Shown here one piece after another: positions 1-8,919 of a stretch of 64,000 bases of DNA; within the stretch, counting starts at the first letter, position 1, and the number at the start of each line of letters is the position of its first letter. The stretch spans positions 124,001 to 188,000 of the forward strand of contig JAZDRN010000003.1 of assembly GCA_047501485.1 (NCBI GenBank). Reading direction: 5' to 3'. A program made the translations under genes and the position numbers. Source of the DNA: Ancrocorticia sp047501485. GTDB lineage: Bacteria > Actinomycetota > Actinomycetes > Actinomycetales > Actinomycetaceae. The notes under the pieces were generated by a model. It saw nothing but the letters and a program-made list of their open reading frames with translations. It ran no database searches and was not told the DNA's origin.

Positions 1-500
1 TCAAGAATGCGAAGCCCGCCCTCGATGTCCCCATCGCCTTCACCTTTGCTCCCAATGCGGTGCTCATCGGCTTCCTGTCCAGCTTCGTCGGCGGCATCGT
101 CGGCATGGGCGCGATGGTCCTGATGGGCACTTCCATCATCATTCCGGGAGTCGTCGCCCACTTCATGACGGGCGCCGCAGCCGGCGTGATCGGCAACGCC
201 GCGGGAGGCCGCCGGGGAGCAGTACTGGGGGCTTTCGCCAACGGTTTGGCGATTACATTCCTGCCCTTGTTCCTGTTGCCGGTGCTCGGAGATATGGGGT
301 TGTCGAACGCGACGTTCTCGGACTCCGATTACGGGATCGTCGGTTTGCTTCTTGGTGGGTTGGACTCGGCTGGAGGTCAGGTCGCAATTATCGTCGGCAT
401 TATCGCATCGATCGTGCTGCTCTACGTTCTGACGTTCCTGCTGCGAAACAAGTCCGCAACCGCACTCGCCGCCGAGGGCGATAAAGCGGCTGCCAAGTAG
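1..500 (+). CDS. ulaA: PTS ascorbate-type EIIC component, C-terminal part
   Basis: The reading frame is open from base 3 and its start lies left of the window; the GTG at 60 is internal. About 165 residues are visible. They are hydrophobic, with Gly-rich turns (GIVGMGAMVLMG, then HFMTGAAAGVIGNAAGG), two further membrane segments and a short polar tail ending AAAK. This pattern matches the C-terminus of UlaA/SgaT-family membrane permeases, which translocate L-ascorbate or a related acid while the partner EIIA and EIIB phosphorylate it. Those partners would be expected upstream, outside the window. A strong hairpin terminator follows at once. The family call is from recognisable residues; the substrate is inferred from the family. 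Confidence 0.78.
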   Translation, partial: KNAKPALDVPIAFTFAPNAVLIGFLSSFVGGIVGMGAMVLMGTSIIIPGVVAHFMTGAAAGVIGNAAGGRRGAVLGAFANGLAITFLPLFLLPVLGDMGLSNATFSDSDYGIVGLLLGGLDSAGGQVAIIVGIIASIVLLYVLTFLLRNKSATALAAEGDKAAAK

Positions 501-522
501 TAGCGTCGAGTTGGCTTGAGCT

Positions 523-559
523 GGAACGCCCGCAGGATTTCGAGACCTGCGGGCGTTCC
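523..559 (+). terminator. Hairpin terminator after ulaA
   Basis: Perfect 14-bp arms ggaacgcccgcagg and cctgcgggcgttcc flank a 9-nt loop, 23 nt past the ulaA stop. There is no clear T-tract on the plus strand. Confidence 0.7.
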
Positions 560-741
560 GCCGTTACGAATTGAGCGGTCCCACGGCCGAGAGTGCGGGG
601 TCGGCAGGTGGAATGAACTGCCGCCTTTACCATGATTCCTTACCGCGCGACCTGTGTCGGAGACCGCCGCTGGGGCGACTCGGTGGCCGGGGTGGCTGAC
701 TGCACAGGGCCTCCCCGCGCGGAATCTGGGAAAATGGAGCG

Positions 742-1569
742 GTGAAGCGACTTGTATTTCTTGATGTAGACGGAACATTGTTGGACCACGATCAGGAGTT
801 GCCGGAATCGGCGCGCGAGGCGCTCACGGGTGCCCTCGAGGCTGGACACGAGCTGATCATGTGCACCGGCCGTGCGAGGCCTGAGATATATCCGTTCCTA
901 TGGGATATCGGCTTTTCGGGCCTGGTCGGATGCAACGGCGCATATGGCGAGCTGGACGGCGAGGTCGTCTTCAACGAACACATGCCGGCGGAGAACGTGA
1001 CCGAGATTGCTTCCTGGCTCGATTCCAAGGGAGCGGATTGCATGTGGCAGACGGGCCTGGAGCTCTATGCGGTGCGGAAATTCCTGGATATCTTCCGCTC
1101 CTCGGGCGATTCCGACCGTTCCCTCGCGGGCGATTGGACCACCTTCCTCAACCAGGTTCAGCCCTACCTGCGCGAGGGAGTGCCGGAGACTGCATCCAAG
1201 GTGACCTTCTTCCTCTCTCGGGAATCTGGGGTTCGTCTCGACGACGTCGTCGATGCCTTCGGAGATCGGTTCTGCATCGTTCCGGGTTCGCTTCCGCAGG
1301 AGCGCGGGGAGATGGGCGAATTGACAGCCCTCGGTATGAATAAGTTCGTGGGCCTGGAGAAGATCGCAGCGTGCAGGGGAGTCCCTGTCGAGGCGACGGT
1401 GGCGCTCGGCGATTCCGCCAACGATCTGGAGATGCTGCGTTTCGCGGGCACAGGTGTGGCCATGGGCAATGGGACGGCCGGAGCCAAGGACGCTGCTGAC
1501 TGGATCACTGCCCCCATCGACGAGGACGGGTTGGCTCTCGCCTTCGAGAAGCTCGGCCTGATTGGTTGA
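742..1569 (+). CDS. Cof-type HAD-superfamily phosphatase
   Basis: A 275-residue cytoplasmic hydrolase. HAD motif I is DVDGT at residues 8-12 with D8 as likely nucleophile and D10 as acid/base. Motif II is the MCTGRA region near residue 42, and motif IV is LGDSANDLEML near residue 222. The large middle insertion (about 80-200) is the C2 cap of the Cof/YbiV class, which dephosphorylates small phosphosugars or nucleotides. The start is GTG. No Shine-Dalgarno sequence is evident, but GAAAAT stands 6 nt upstream of it, which suits a leaderless start. The neighbours (PTS permease, RND pump) do not point to one substrate. Confidence 0.85.
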   Translation: MKRLVFLDVDGTLLDHDQELPESAREALTGALEAGHELIMCTGRARPEIYPFLWDIGFSGLVGCNGAYGELDGEVVFNEHMPAENVTEIASWLDSKGADCMWQTGLELYAVRKFLDIFRSSGDSDRSLAGDWTTFLNQVQPYLREGVPETASKVTFFLSRESGVRLDDVVDAFGDRFCIVPGSLPQERGEMGELTALGMNKFVGLEKIAACRGVPVEATVALGDSANDLEMLRFAGTGVAMGNGTAGAKDAADWITAPIDEDGLALAFEKLGLIG

Positions 1570-1613
1570 TCTCACCCTCATGGGGCGCTTGTTAGCGTGT
1601 CGGAGCGGCACGC

Positions 1614-1619
1614 TAAGCT
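1614..1619 (+). promoter_or_regulatory. -10 box TAAGCT, leaderless start of RND gene
   Basis: TAAGCT lies 7 nt before the ATG at 1627 and no Shine-Dalgarno sequence precedes that ATG. This supports 1627 over the upstream in-frame GTG at 1597. Confidence 0.5.
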
Positions 1620-1626
1620 CAATCCC

Positions 1627-4600
1627 ATGGAGAGAATCGCACGCGCTTCCCTGAGAAATCGTTCCTTCGTCGCCCTTGTCTGCATCGTGGCGGCGATTCT
1701 CGGGGGCATTTCCATCGGCTCTATGCGGCAGGAGCTGATTCCGCAGGTCGAGTTGCCCGCGGTGTCGGTTATCGCGGTTTCGCCGGGTGCCACGGCCGAG
1801 CAGATGAACGAGCGTGTTGCCGTGCCCATCGAGCGCGAGATGGCGACATTGCCGGAGGTCAAGGAGACGACGACGAATTCGTCGTCGTCCTACGCGATGA
1901 TCACCGTCGAACTCGACTACGGCACTGAACTTTCGCGTGCCACCTCCAAGATCGAGCAGTCGATCAGCAGTGTGGAAAGCACCTTCCCGGAGGATACGAC
2001 CACGCAGGTGGCATCCGGCGGGTCGTCGGACATTCCGCTGATGATGCTCGGGGTCACCAGCTCGGGAGATCCGCTCGAGACGGCGGAGAACGTGCGTTCC
2101 TCGGTGCTTCCCCAGCTGGAGAAGATCGACGGCGTGGCCTCGGCGCAGCTCATCGGTGCTCCGGAGCAGCAGGTGTCGATCTCCTTGAATATGGAGCAGG
2201 CCGCTGCGCTGGGCGTATCCCCCACCGCTTTGCAGGATGCGTTGGATGCCAATGGACTCTCGGTGCCGGTGGGCACCGTCGCGGGTGACGGGCGCACGCT
2301 GGATGTGACAGTCGGCCAGAAGATAGATTCATTGGACGCCCTGCGCGCGATTCCGATCCTGACCGAGGACCCGGCGACAGGCGAACAGGGCTCGGTTCCG
2401 CTGGGGGATATCGCCACCGTCGATCTCCAGGGCAAGGACGCGGAGCTGACCGCCCGGATCGATGGCGAATCGGCCGTTGCCATCATCATCTTCCCCACGG
2501 CCAACGCCAATATCGTCGATACGTCCCAGGCGGTCAATGACACCCTTGGCGATCTCAAGGGCCTCGTGGGCGGCGATTCCAACTTCACCGTCATCTTCGA
2601 CCAGGCGCCCTTCATCACCACCTCGATCACGGCGCTCGCCGAAGAGGGCGGCATGGGTCTGATCATGGCGGTGGCCGTGATCCTGCTCTTCCTGGTGTCG
2701 ATGCGGTCGACGCTCGTCACCGCCATCTCCATCCCGCTCTCGCTGTTGCTGGCGTTCATCGGCATGTACATGGCGGGCTACTCGCTGAACATGCTGACGC
2801 TCTCGGCTTTGACCATCACGATCGGGCGTGTGGTCGATGATTCAATTGTGGTCATCGAGAACATCAAGAGACATCTCGAATACGGCGAACCCAAACGCCG
2901 GGCCATCCTCACCGCGGTGGGGGAGGTCGCCTCGGCCATCACCGCCTCGACGATCGTCACCTGCCTGGTGTTCCTGCCCATCGGAATGGTCTCCGGCATG
3001 GTGGGTGAGCTCTTCAAGCCCTTCGCCTTCACGGTGGTGCTGGCCATGGCTGCGTCGCTGGTGGTGGCCCTCACGATCATCCCCGTCCTCGCCTACTGGT
3101 TCCTGCGGCCCTCGAAGACCGCCCGGAAGGTGGAGGACGCGGTGCAGGCGGTGCGCGCGGTCGGCGACACCCTCGATGAGCGCCCGGCACGTGACACCAT
3201 CGCAAAGGCGCGCAAGCTCATCGAGGAGCAGCGAGAAGCGGCAGAGGCCAAAGAGGAACGCTCCTGGCTGCGCCGAGCATACCGTCCGGTGCTTCGGGGC
3301 TCGCAGAAGCACCCCGTCATCACGCTGGTTGCCGCGGTAGCGATTCTGGCCGCCTCCGGTGCTCTGTACCCCCTGCTGAAGGTGAATCTCCTGGGAGACA
3401 CCGGGCAGAACATGGTCCAGCTGAGCCAGGAAGCGCCCGCCGGAACCGATATGGCCGGGCTGGTCGAGCGCGCCGCGGTGGCCGAGGAAGCACTCGGGGA
3501 CGTCGCAGGAGTCGAGACGGTCGCCACCACCATCGGTGGCGCCGGGATCGGTCAGTCGGCCTCCTCCATCTCCTACGTGGTGACCACGGCCGAGGGTGCC
3601 GATCAGGAGGCGCTGAGCGAGAAGCTCGAGTCGGTGCTTGCCGAGAACTCCTCCGGAGATCAGACGGCGCTCGCGGATATGGCGGCGCTGTCATCCAACA
3701 ACATCGACATCAACATCGTGGCCAACAACGAGGAGACTTTGCAGCAGGCGAACGATGTGTTGCTCGATAGATTGCAGGGCGTGGAAGGCTCGAAGTCGGT
3801 CACCTCGAACCTCACCTTGGAGCAGCCCTCGGTCAAGATCACGGTCAACCGCGAGGCCGCCGCAACTCTCGGCCTGAGCGAGAACGACGTCGTGGGCATG
3901 ATCGCCTCCCAGATGGTGGCGCCCTCGATCGGTCAGATCACGATCAACAATATCGACACCGAGATCTACGCCGAGTTGGCCGATCCCGTGACGAGCCTGG
4001 AAGACCTGCAGAACATGCAGATCATGGGTATGCCGATCGGCCTTCTCGCCACCGTGGAAGAGGTGAACGTCGTTCCCAGCGTGGTGACCATCAACGGCCA
4101 GAAGACGGCCACGATCTCGGTCATCCCGGAGGATTCGGACGAGCTCGGACTCGTGAAGGACTCCGTCGCGGAGATCGTCGACAACACGGACCTTCCCGAG
4201 GGCGCGATCACCGCGCAGGCGGGAGCGGCCGCTCAGATCGACGACGTCTTCGGTCAGCTGGGGATGGCTTTGGCGGGAGCGATCCTGCTGATGTACGTGG
4301 TGCTGGTTTGGATCTTCAAGAGCCTCAGTCAGCCACTGGTTCTGCTGGTCTCGATTCCCTTCGCAGCAATCGGAGCCTTCCTGGCGCTGTTCCTCACGGG
4401 GACGCCGCTGGGCATCTCCGCTCTCGTCGGCCTGCTCATGCTGACCGGCGTGGTGGTCACGAACGCGATTGTGCTGATCGATCTCATCAACCAGTACCGC
4501 CGCCGCGGAATGGACATGGATGAGGCTATCGATCTGGGAGCCCAGCGCAGGCTCCGTCCGATCGTGATGACGGCCGTGGCCACTATCGCCGCTTTGATCC

Positions 4601-5010
4601 CGATGGCCCTGGGCATCACGGGCCACGCGGGCTTCATCTCGCAACCGCTGGCGGTCACCGTGATCGGCGGTCTCATCTCCTCGACCGCTCTCACCCTGAT
4701 CCTCCTACCGGTGCTCTATCGCCTGACTCAGAAGCGCGCCGTCAAGGCAGCCGAGGAAGAAGAGCTGGACGAGGCCGTATCCGCCCTGCTCTCCGGTGAA
4801 GCTGATGTGCTGGTCGGTGCCGATGGCGGTCGCGAGGCTGCCGCGGATCAGAACAACGAAGCCGCTCGCCGCGCGGGAGGCGCCGCCAGTGCCAACACGG
4901 CGGAGTCCACCGAAGCGGATACCGCCAACGGGCGAGCATCGGCTCGCAAGCGCCGCGGTCATGCACGCCGGAAGGGTGGGCGTTTCAGGCTCTTCGGCAG
5001 GCGGCGATAA
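1627..5010 (+). CDS. RND-family efflux transporter (AcrB/SwrC-like)
   Basis: A 1127-residue inner-membrane exporter with the duplicated RND plan: an N-terminal membrane helix, a large extracytoplasmic loop (about 40-340), a helix bundle, then the same again in the second half. The proton-relay aspartates are visible as D404-D405 in GRVVDDSIVVIEN, equivalent to AcrB D407/D408. The length exceeds that of the usual RND pump (about 1030-1050) because of a linker at about 500-550 and a low-complexity Ala/Glu then Arg/Lys-rich C-terminal tail. No membrane-fusion or outer-channel gene is adjacent, as is usual in Gram-positive RND pumps of the SwrC type. The start at 1627 is preferred; GTG 1597 would add ten residues. 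The substrate is unknown. Confidence 0.88.
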   Translation: MERIARASLRNRSFVALVCIVAAILGGISIGSMRQELIPQVELPAVSVIAVSPGATAEQMNERVAVPIEREMATLPEVKETTTNSSSSYAMITVELDYGTELSRATSKIEQSISSVESTFPEDTTTQVASGGSSDIPLMMLGVTSSGDPLETAENVRSSVLPQLEKIDGVASAQLIGAPEQQVSISLNMEQAAALGVSPTALQDALDANGLSVPVGTVAGDGRTLDVTVGQKIDSLDALRAIPILTEDPATGEQGSVPLGDIATVDLQGKDAELTARIDGESAVAIIIFPTANANIVDTSQAVNDTLGDLKGLVGGDSNFTVIFDQAPFITTSITALAEEGGMGLIMAVAVILLFLVSMRSTLVTAISIPLSLLLAFIGMYMAGYSLNMLTLSALTITIGRVVDDSIVVIENIKRHLEYGEPKRRAILTAVGEVASAITASTIVTCLVFLPIGMVSGMVGELFKPFAFTVVLAMAASLVVALTIIPVLAYWFLRPSKTARKVEDAVQAVRAVGDTLDERPARDTIAKARKLIEEQREAAEAKEERSWLRRAYRPVLRGSQKHPVITLVAAVAILAASGALYPLLKVNLLGDTGQNMVQLSQEAPAGTDMAGLVERAAVAEEALGDVAGVETVATTIGGAGIGQSASSISYVVTTAEGADQEALSEKLESVLAENSSGDQTALADMAALSSNNIDINIVANNEETLQQANDVLLDRLQGVEGSKSVTSNLTLEQPSVKITVNREAAATLGLSENDVVGMIASQMVAPSIGQITINNIDTEIYAELADPVTSLEDLQNMQIMGMPIGLLATVEEVNVVPSVVTINGQKTATISVIPEDSDELGLVKDSVAEIVDNTDLPEGAITAQAGAAAQIDDVFGQLGMALAGAILLMYVVLVWIFKSLSQPLVLLVSIPFAAIGAFLALFLTGTPLGISALVGLLMLTGVVVTNAIVLIDLINQYRRRGMDMDEAIDLGAQRRLRPIVMTAVATIAALIPMALGITGHAGFISQPLAVTVIGGLISSTALTLILLPVLYRLTQKRAVKAAEEEELDEAVSALLSGEADVLVGADGGREAAADQNNEAARRAGGAASANTAESTEADTANGRASARKRRGHARRKGGRFRLFGRRR

Positions 5011-5072
5011 GGTGATCCCTTCTTTACCCGGTATCTTCGCGCCCGCGCTGTGGGCCACTGTTATTAAAATGT

Positions 5073-5078
5073 TATAAT
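5073..5078 (+). promoter_or_regulatory. Possible -10 box TATAAT before kinase gene
   Basis: A consensus TATAAT stands in an A+T-rich pocket in the 246-bp gap between the RND gene and the kinase. No convincing -35 box is seen at the usual distance, so this is tentative. Confidence 0.35.
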
Positions 5079-5256
5079 GCCTGCTAGTTACGCGTGTTGC
5101 GATGGAATCCCGAGTACGTGTCGTGATTCTGAATGATCCTCGCCGTGGCGTAGATTATTACTGTCTCCGGATGGACTGTTGGCTTGGACGTCGTCGTCGA
5201 ACGTAAGCCCGCCGGGTGAATCAGAAGATGGCGTACAACAGAAGAGGCGAGGACAC

Positions 5257-6525
5257 ATGGCAGGCGGCAAGGTAAGAAAGGCGGGGTCTTATCTTGCTCG
5301 ACGTGGACAGAACGACATGCGGCGCCTGGCCGGGGTCATTCTGGGTGCGGTATTGCTCATCGTCTCGCTTCTGACGGTGAGCGGGCTGGGGTGGAGTTCT
5401 CTGAGCCTGACGCTCGTCGCCGTCTCGTGCATAACGGTGATGACCTCCGGGATCTGGACAATCCCTTCGGCAGCAGTTCTCGCCGTCGTACTGCCGCTGG
5501 TCTGGTTCACGCCCGAGCGGGCGTTGCAGCTTGCCTCCACCTCGATGTTCTTCATGGTGCTGATGCTGTTGTGGGACCGGCACAGAAAAGCCGCATTGAT
5601 TCTCGGAACCTGGTATCTGCTGTGCGTCATCAGTTTGATCATTCCGGATGTCGCCTCTGTCAGTGAACTGGTGACCGGGGCACTGGTTTGGACGGTCATG
5701 ATGGTGTCCTTTGCACTGGCGGGTGAGTTTCTCGGCAGTCAGCGCGTGGCCAATGAAGAGCTGGATGCACGCCGCCGCGAAGAGCTGATGGAGCAGCGCC
5801 GCGCCATCGCCCGCGAACTGCACGACACGGCCGTCTACTCCACCACGATGGTCGTCATGCGCGCTGAGGCGGTGAAGCTCGGCCTGTCCGAGGCCATCGA
5901 GGCGCAGGAAGCCCTGGAGAAGGGCCTGGAGATCTCGCAGGAGGAGCGCCGCGTGCGCCAGGTACGCGACGAATACCGTGCCCGGCTGTTCGACGATCTC
6001 GACTTCATCGCTCGCACCGGGCGTCGAGCGACGTCGGATCTGCGCTCCATGCTCTCCGTGCTGCGTATGGCGGACGGTGTCACGGATGTCGACTCCCTAT
6101 CGGCGGCTGAGCGCTTCACCATCCCTTCCACCTCGCTGGGCGGAATCCTCCTGGAGCAAGCCAACAAGATCCGTTCAGCAGGACTGGAGGTGCAGACGGC
6201 CATCGAGGGAGACCTGGATTCGGTTCCCGAGGAGGTCAATGTCGCCTTCGCGAAGATCCTCACGGAGGCGTGCTCCAATATGGTCAAGCATGCTTCCCGC
6301 CAGGTTGCGGCGACGATCATGATCGACGTTCAGGACGAGGTCCTCGAGGCGGCATTCGTCAACGGGCTGTCGCCAGCCGGAAGTCCCCTGAAAGAGTCAG
6401 TTCGTCATGATGGACTTGGAATTGTGGGATTGCGCGAGCGAGCGGAGTCTTTGGGCGGCACAATCGAGGTATCGGCAACCGATTCGCGCTGGATCGTTCG
6501 GGTGTCGCTTCCTATCAGACGTTAA
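5257..6525 (+). CDS. Sensor histidine kinase, NarL-partner (HisKA_3) type
   Basis: A 422-residue membrane kinase. Residues 20-155 hold five or six hydrophobic segments with short loops, so the stimulus is probably sensed within the membrane. The phosphoacceptor is H189 in IARELHDTAVYS. The dimerisation region carries an extra charged, probably coiled-coil stretch of about 35 residues (about 205-240) compared with most HisKA_3 kinases. An N-box (TEACSNMVKHAS) and G-box (GLGIVGLRERAESLGG) form the ATPase domain. The start is ATG 5257 with a good GAGGCGAGG ribosome site. A TTG at 5179 is in frame but lacks one. The response regulator follows 7 nt downstream, so the two form one operon. The signal is unknown. 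Confidence 0.88.
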   Translation: MAGGKVRKAGSYLARRGQNDMRRLAGVILGAVLLIVSLLTVSGLGWSSLSLTLVAVSCITVMTSGIWTIPSAAVLAVVLPLVWFTPERALQLASTSMFFMVLMLLWDRHRKAALILGTWYLLCVISLIIPDVASVSELVTGALVWTVMMVSFALAGEFLGSQRVANEELDARRREELMEQRRAIARELHDTAVYSTTMVVMRAEAVKLGLSEAIEAQEALEKGLEISQEERRVRQVRDEYRARLFDDLDFIARTGRRATSDLRSMLSVLRMADGVTDVDSLSAAERFTIPSTSLGGILLEQANKIRSAGLEVQTAIEGDLDSVPEEVNVAFAKILTEACSNMVKHASRQVAATIMIDVQDEVLEAAFVNGLSPAGSPLKESVRHDGLGIVGLRERAESLGGTIEVSATDSRWIVRVSLPIRR

Positions 6526-6532
6526 GGAGTCG

Positions 6533-7204
6533 ATGATCGTGTCGGATGAATGCGAGGGTCGCCGCGCCCGAATCGTCGTCGTGGACGACGATGACCTTGT
6601 TCGCAAGAACATTTCGGATTACCTGGCTACAGCACCCGATTTCGAGATCGTGGGCATGGGCGCCACCGGATTCGAGGCCATCCGGCTGGCCACGGATCTC
6701 AGGCCGGACATTCTCATGACCGATATCCGCATGCCCGTCATGGACGGCATCACCGCTGCCGAGCAGGTGCGGTTGCTGTGTCCCGAGGTGCGCGTCGTCC
6801 TTCTGACCACGTTTGACGACGATGAGGCCATGCTCGCGGGGCTGCGTGCAGGCGCGGCCGGGTTCATCCTCAAGAGCACGGCTCCGGAAGAGCTTCTCAA
6901 TGGACTGCGCCAGATCGTTGGCGGGGGAACGGTGGTTTCGCCCGGTCCCACGTCGCGGTTGGTGCGCGATTACCTCGTCCAACCGTTGCCGGACGAGGTC
7001 CCGGAATTGCAGTTCTCCCCGCGAGAACAGGAAGTCCTGGAACTGCTGTGCCAGGCGTACTCGAACCAAGAGATCGCGGCCAAGCTCTTCGTGCGCGAGT
7101 CCACCGTGAAGAGCCACGTCTCCTCGATCATGACGAAGCTAGAGGTCAATACCAGGCTGAAGATCGTTGTCAGGGCCTACGAGCTGGGGCTAGTGCGGCA
7201 CTAG
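6533..7204 (+). CDS. NarL/FixJ-type response regulator
   Basis: A 223-residue DNA-binding regulator, the partner of the kinase just upstream. The receiver domain (about 12-130) has the acidic pair within VVDDDD and the phosphoacceptor D64 in LMTDIRMPVMDG. The LuxR helix-turn-helix follows (about 155-223), starting FSPREQEVLELL and including STVKSHVSSIMTKL. AAGGAG at 6524-6529 is only 3 nt from ATG 6533 but 9 nt from the in-frame GTG 6539, so either could be the start. The hairpin at 7244 follows. It may control the RND pump upstream or the small peptide gene downstream, but no shared site was found. Confidence 0.88.
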   Translation: MIVSDECEGRRARIVVVDDDDLVRKNISDYLATAPDFEIVGMGATGFEAIRLATDLRPDILMTDIRMPVMDGITAAEQVRLLCPEVRVVLLTTFDDDEAMLAGLRAGAAGFILKSTAPEELLNGLRQIVGGGTVVSPGPTSRLVRDYLVQPLPDEVPELQFSPREQEVLELLCQAYSNQEIAAKLFVRESTVKSHVSSIMTKLEVNTRLKIVVRAYELGLVRH

Positions 7205-7243
7205 GCGATGTAGCACCCCTGGAGGTCCCTAAATGGGCACACC

Positions 7244-7279
7244 AGCGTTCTGCGTGCCGTCTACGGCACGCAGAACGCT
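7244..7279. terminator. 16-bp perfect hairpin, repeated element copy A
   Basis: Arms agcgttctgcgtgccg and cggcacgcagaacgct surround a 4-nt loop. The preceding word cctaaatggg and nearly the same hairpin recur at 37886-37921. There is no T-tract. Confidence 0.65.
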
Positions 7280-7606
7280 CACAGGTCCGTGAAGGGCCGG
7301 GTAGGACAGCCGAGATGCTAGGTTTGTCCGGTAGGCCGCATGGTCCGGTCCGTCGGCCCCCTGGATTCTTGGGCGGCAATTCAACGTTTCTGAAATGTCC
7401 GCCGGTGTTTCAACAGATGAGAAGCTGCTGTGAATCGTCTTACATTGTGGAAATGGTACTTAGAAACCGGCTATCTAAAAGAACTTTGATTAATTTTCAC
7501 CTATCTTGACGTGGTGTTTTACCCGCAATGTATTGAAATACCTACACTCTCATACTTTCGTAGGAATGTGCTTCCATACTTTTGGGGGAGAGACGGCCCG
7601 GGACTC

Positions 7607-7618
7607 ACTGTATACAGT
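7607..7618. promoter_or_regulatory. 12-bp palindrome ACTGTATACAGT
   Basis: A perfect palindrome that ends 28 nt before the small-peptide start, overlapping a possible -10 (TATACA or TACAGT). It is a candidate operator for an unknown regulator. Confidence 0.45.
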
Positions 7619-7646
7619 AAGGGTGTAGGGAAAAGGAGGCATTTCA

Positions 7647-7847
7647 ATGGTGAAGACTGCGGGTCTGGTTGCTGTAGCGAGCTTGGTGTTGGCTAGCTCA
7701 GTGGGACCAATTATTGGGAATGTTGACGAACCTTCTGTGTCGATCGATACATCATCTCCTGTATCGATCGAAGGCGCAGAAATTCAGCCGATGTTCTTCT
7801 GCACGTGGTGGCCTTACCTACGTCCTCTCTGCCCAAGGACCAAATAA
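7647..7847 (+). CDS. Small secreted-peptide-like protein
   Basis: A 66-residue ORF with one of the best ribosome sites in the window (AAAAGGAGG, 7 nt before ATG). Residues 1-24 are signal-like: one Lys, then a run rich in Ala, Leu and Val (GLVAVASLVLASSVGPIIG). A Ser/Pro/Glu-rich spacer follows. The last 18 residues are aromatic and basic with two cysteines eight residues apart (C52 in FFCTWWPY, C61 in PLCPRTK). No family was recognised. It may be a secreted peptide, a signal or an antimicrobial, but this is inference from the shape alone. It lies in an A+T-richer patch between a two-component system and a TetR gene, and neither processing nor export genes are adjacent. Confidence 0.55.
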   Translation: MVKTAGLVAVASLVLASSVGPIIGNVDEPSVSIDTSSPVSIEGAEIQPMFFCTWWPYLRPLCPRTK

Positions 7848-8240
7848 GGGCGGGTATAACTGAATAGACGGATTGGGATATGTTGTCGGTGGTGATTTTT
7901 CACAGGCTTTGACTCGAATTGTTTCGGATACGGTCGAAATCAGAGCCAAACATCGGCAGAGGGGGAGCCTGAACAACTCTCTCTGGCATATGACTATTTC
8001 GTCTCCGTGAGTCACGGACTTGGCTCAGGCAGTGGGACTCGGATGGAGCGTGAACATCCGAGTCCTACTTCTTTTTCTTGGTCGGCCTGGTTCTTCTTGG
8101 CCGGCCTGGGTCTTTTGTTCTCCACCGTCCTGGATCTCTGCCAGCCGTCTCGTGAGACGTGAGCGTGGAACCAAGCGCCGCTACATGCAATGGGCTGCGG
8201 AATCGGCCATGATAGGGGCAGACAACTTTGAAGGAGAAGC
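7848..8240. other. Intergenic region before tetR
   Basis: No gene is supported. It holds the hairpin at 8035-8065 and then a near-duplicate run, ttcttggtcggcctgg followed by ttcttggccggcctgg (about 8077-8110). The A+T-richer composition fades by about 8000. Confidence 0.5.
8035..8079 (+). terminator. Rho-independent terminator after small peptide gene
   Basis: Arms ggactcggatg and catccgagtcc with a 9-nt loop are followed by the pyrimidine-rich tail tacttctttttctt. It lies 187 nt past the small-peptide stop. Confidence 0.65.
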
Positions 8241-8870
8241 ATGCCCAAGATCGATGCTCCAACCGTCAGGGAACATCATGCAATGGTCAAGGCAAAGCTC
8301 ATTGCAGCGACGGAACAGATTCTGCACGAGAAGGGCCCGGATGGACTGAGCGCCGGGGCCGTTGCCAAGCGCGCCGGTATTGCTCGCAATTCGATATACC
8401 GCTACGTGGATTCCGTCGATGATTTGAAATTCCTTGCCCTGGAACAGTACGTTCCACGCTGGATCCAGCTGATCTTCTCCCAGGTGCGTCCGGACTCTGA
8501 TCCGGCTGAGCAGCTGGCCGATTTCGCAGTGGCCTCGCTACGGCAAACCCGGGAGTCCTCCCATGGGTGGCTGATGAGCATCATGCGTACAGGAGTGCGT
8601 CGTCACCCACGCTCCACCGAGCGGCTACAGGCCGAGGACGATGTTCAGGATGTCCACAGTAGGATCAGTGGCTTTATCAAAGGGTGCTGGCAGGAAATGG
8701 GCGTTGAGCACCCCGAGGTGTGGGCCGCTTATTCTCAAGCCCTCATCTTCGAGAGCTTCAAGCTGGCCGAATCCGGCGGAGATCTCTCCTCACTGTTGAA
8801 GAACTTGCGTGGGTCGATCTTGGCGTTGACGGGCGCGGCACGTCTCCCATATGAAACGTCTGGCTCGTGA
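8241..8870 (+). CDS. TetR/AcrR-family transcriptional regulator
   Basis: A 209-residue regulator. The N-terminal helix-turn-helix is about residues 15-60: EQILHEKGPDGLSAGAVAKR leads into the recognition segment AGIARNSIYRYVDSVDDL. The C-terminal half (about 75-200) is helical and would bind the inducer and dimerise; no ligand class can be read from it. The ATG at 8241 has a clear GAAGGAG site. The ddh gene starts 49 nt downstream in the same direction, so ddh may be cotranscribed or be its target. No clear dyad operator was found upstream. Confidence 0.85.
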   Translation: MPKIDAPTVREHHAMVKAKLIAATEQILHEKGPDGLSAGAVAKRAGIARNSIYRYVDSVDDLKFLALEQYVPRWIQLIFSQVRPDSDPAEQLADFAVASLRQTRESSHGWLMSIMRTGVRRHPRSTERLQAEDDVQDVHSRISGFIKGCWQEMGVEHPEVWAAYSQALIFESFKLAESGGDLSSLLKNLRGSILALTGAARLPYETSGS

Positions 8871-8919
8871 CAGGCCCTAGGCGATAGTTTGTGTTTGTCT
8901 GAAACGAGAGGGTATTGCT

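Larger units (their letters stand above)
7205..7646. other. Intergenic, lower-GC stretch before small peptide gene
   Basis: The first 80 bp hold a perfect hairpin. From about 7380 the sequence is clearly richer in A+T than its surroundings. It contains CATACTTT twice (7551-7558 and 7575-7582, 24 bp apart) and the palindrome ACTGTATACAGT. No credible coding region is seen; the ORFs here lack ribosome sites and family resemblance. Confidence 0.6.

Noticed and set aside
7201..7290. Riboswitch or structured RNA at the 7.2 kb hairpin
   Set aside because: The structure is a simple stem-loop shared with an unrelated gene end at 37.9 kb and has no conserved riboswitch core.
7511..7696. A 61-codon ORF overlapping the small-peptide gene
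   Set aside because: No ribosome site; it uses the promoter region as coding sequence and shares DNA with the better-supported ORF at 7647.
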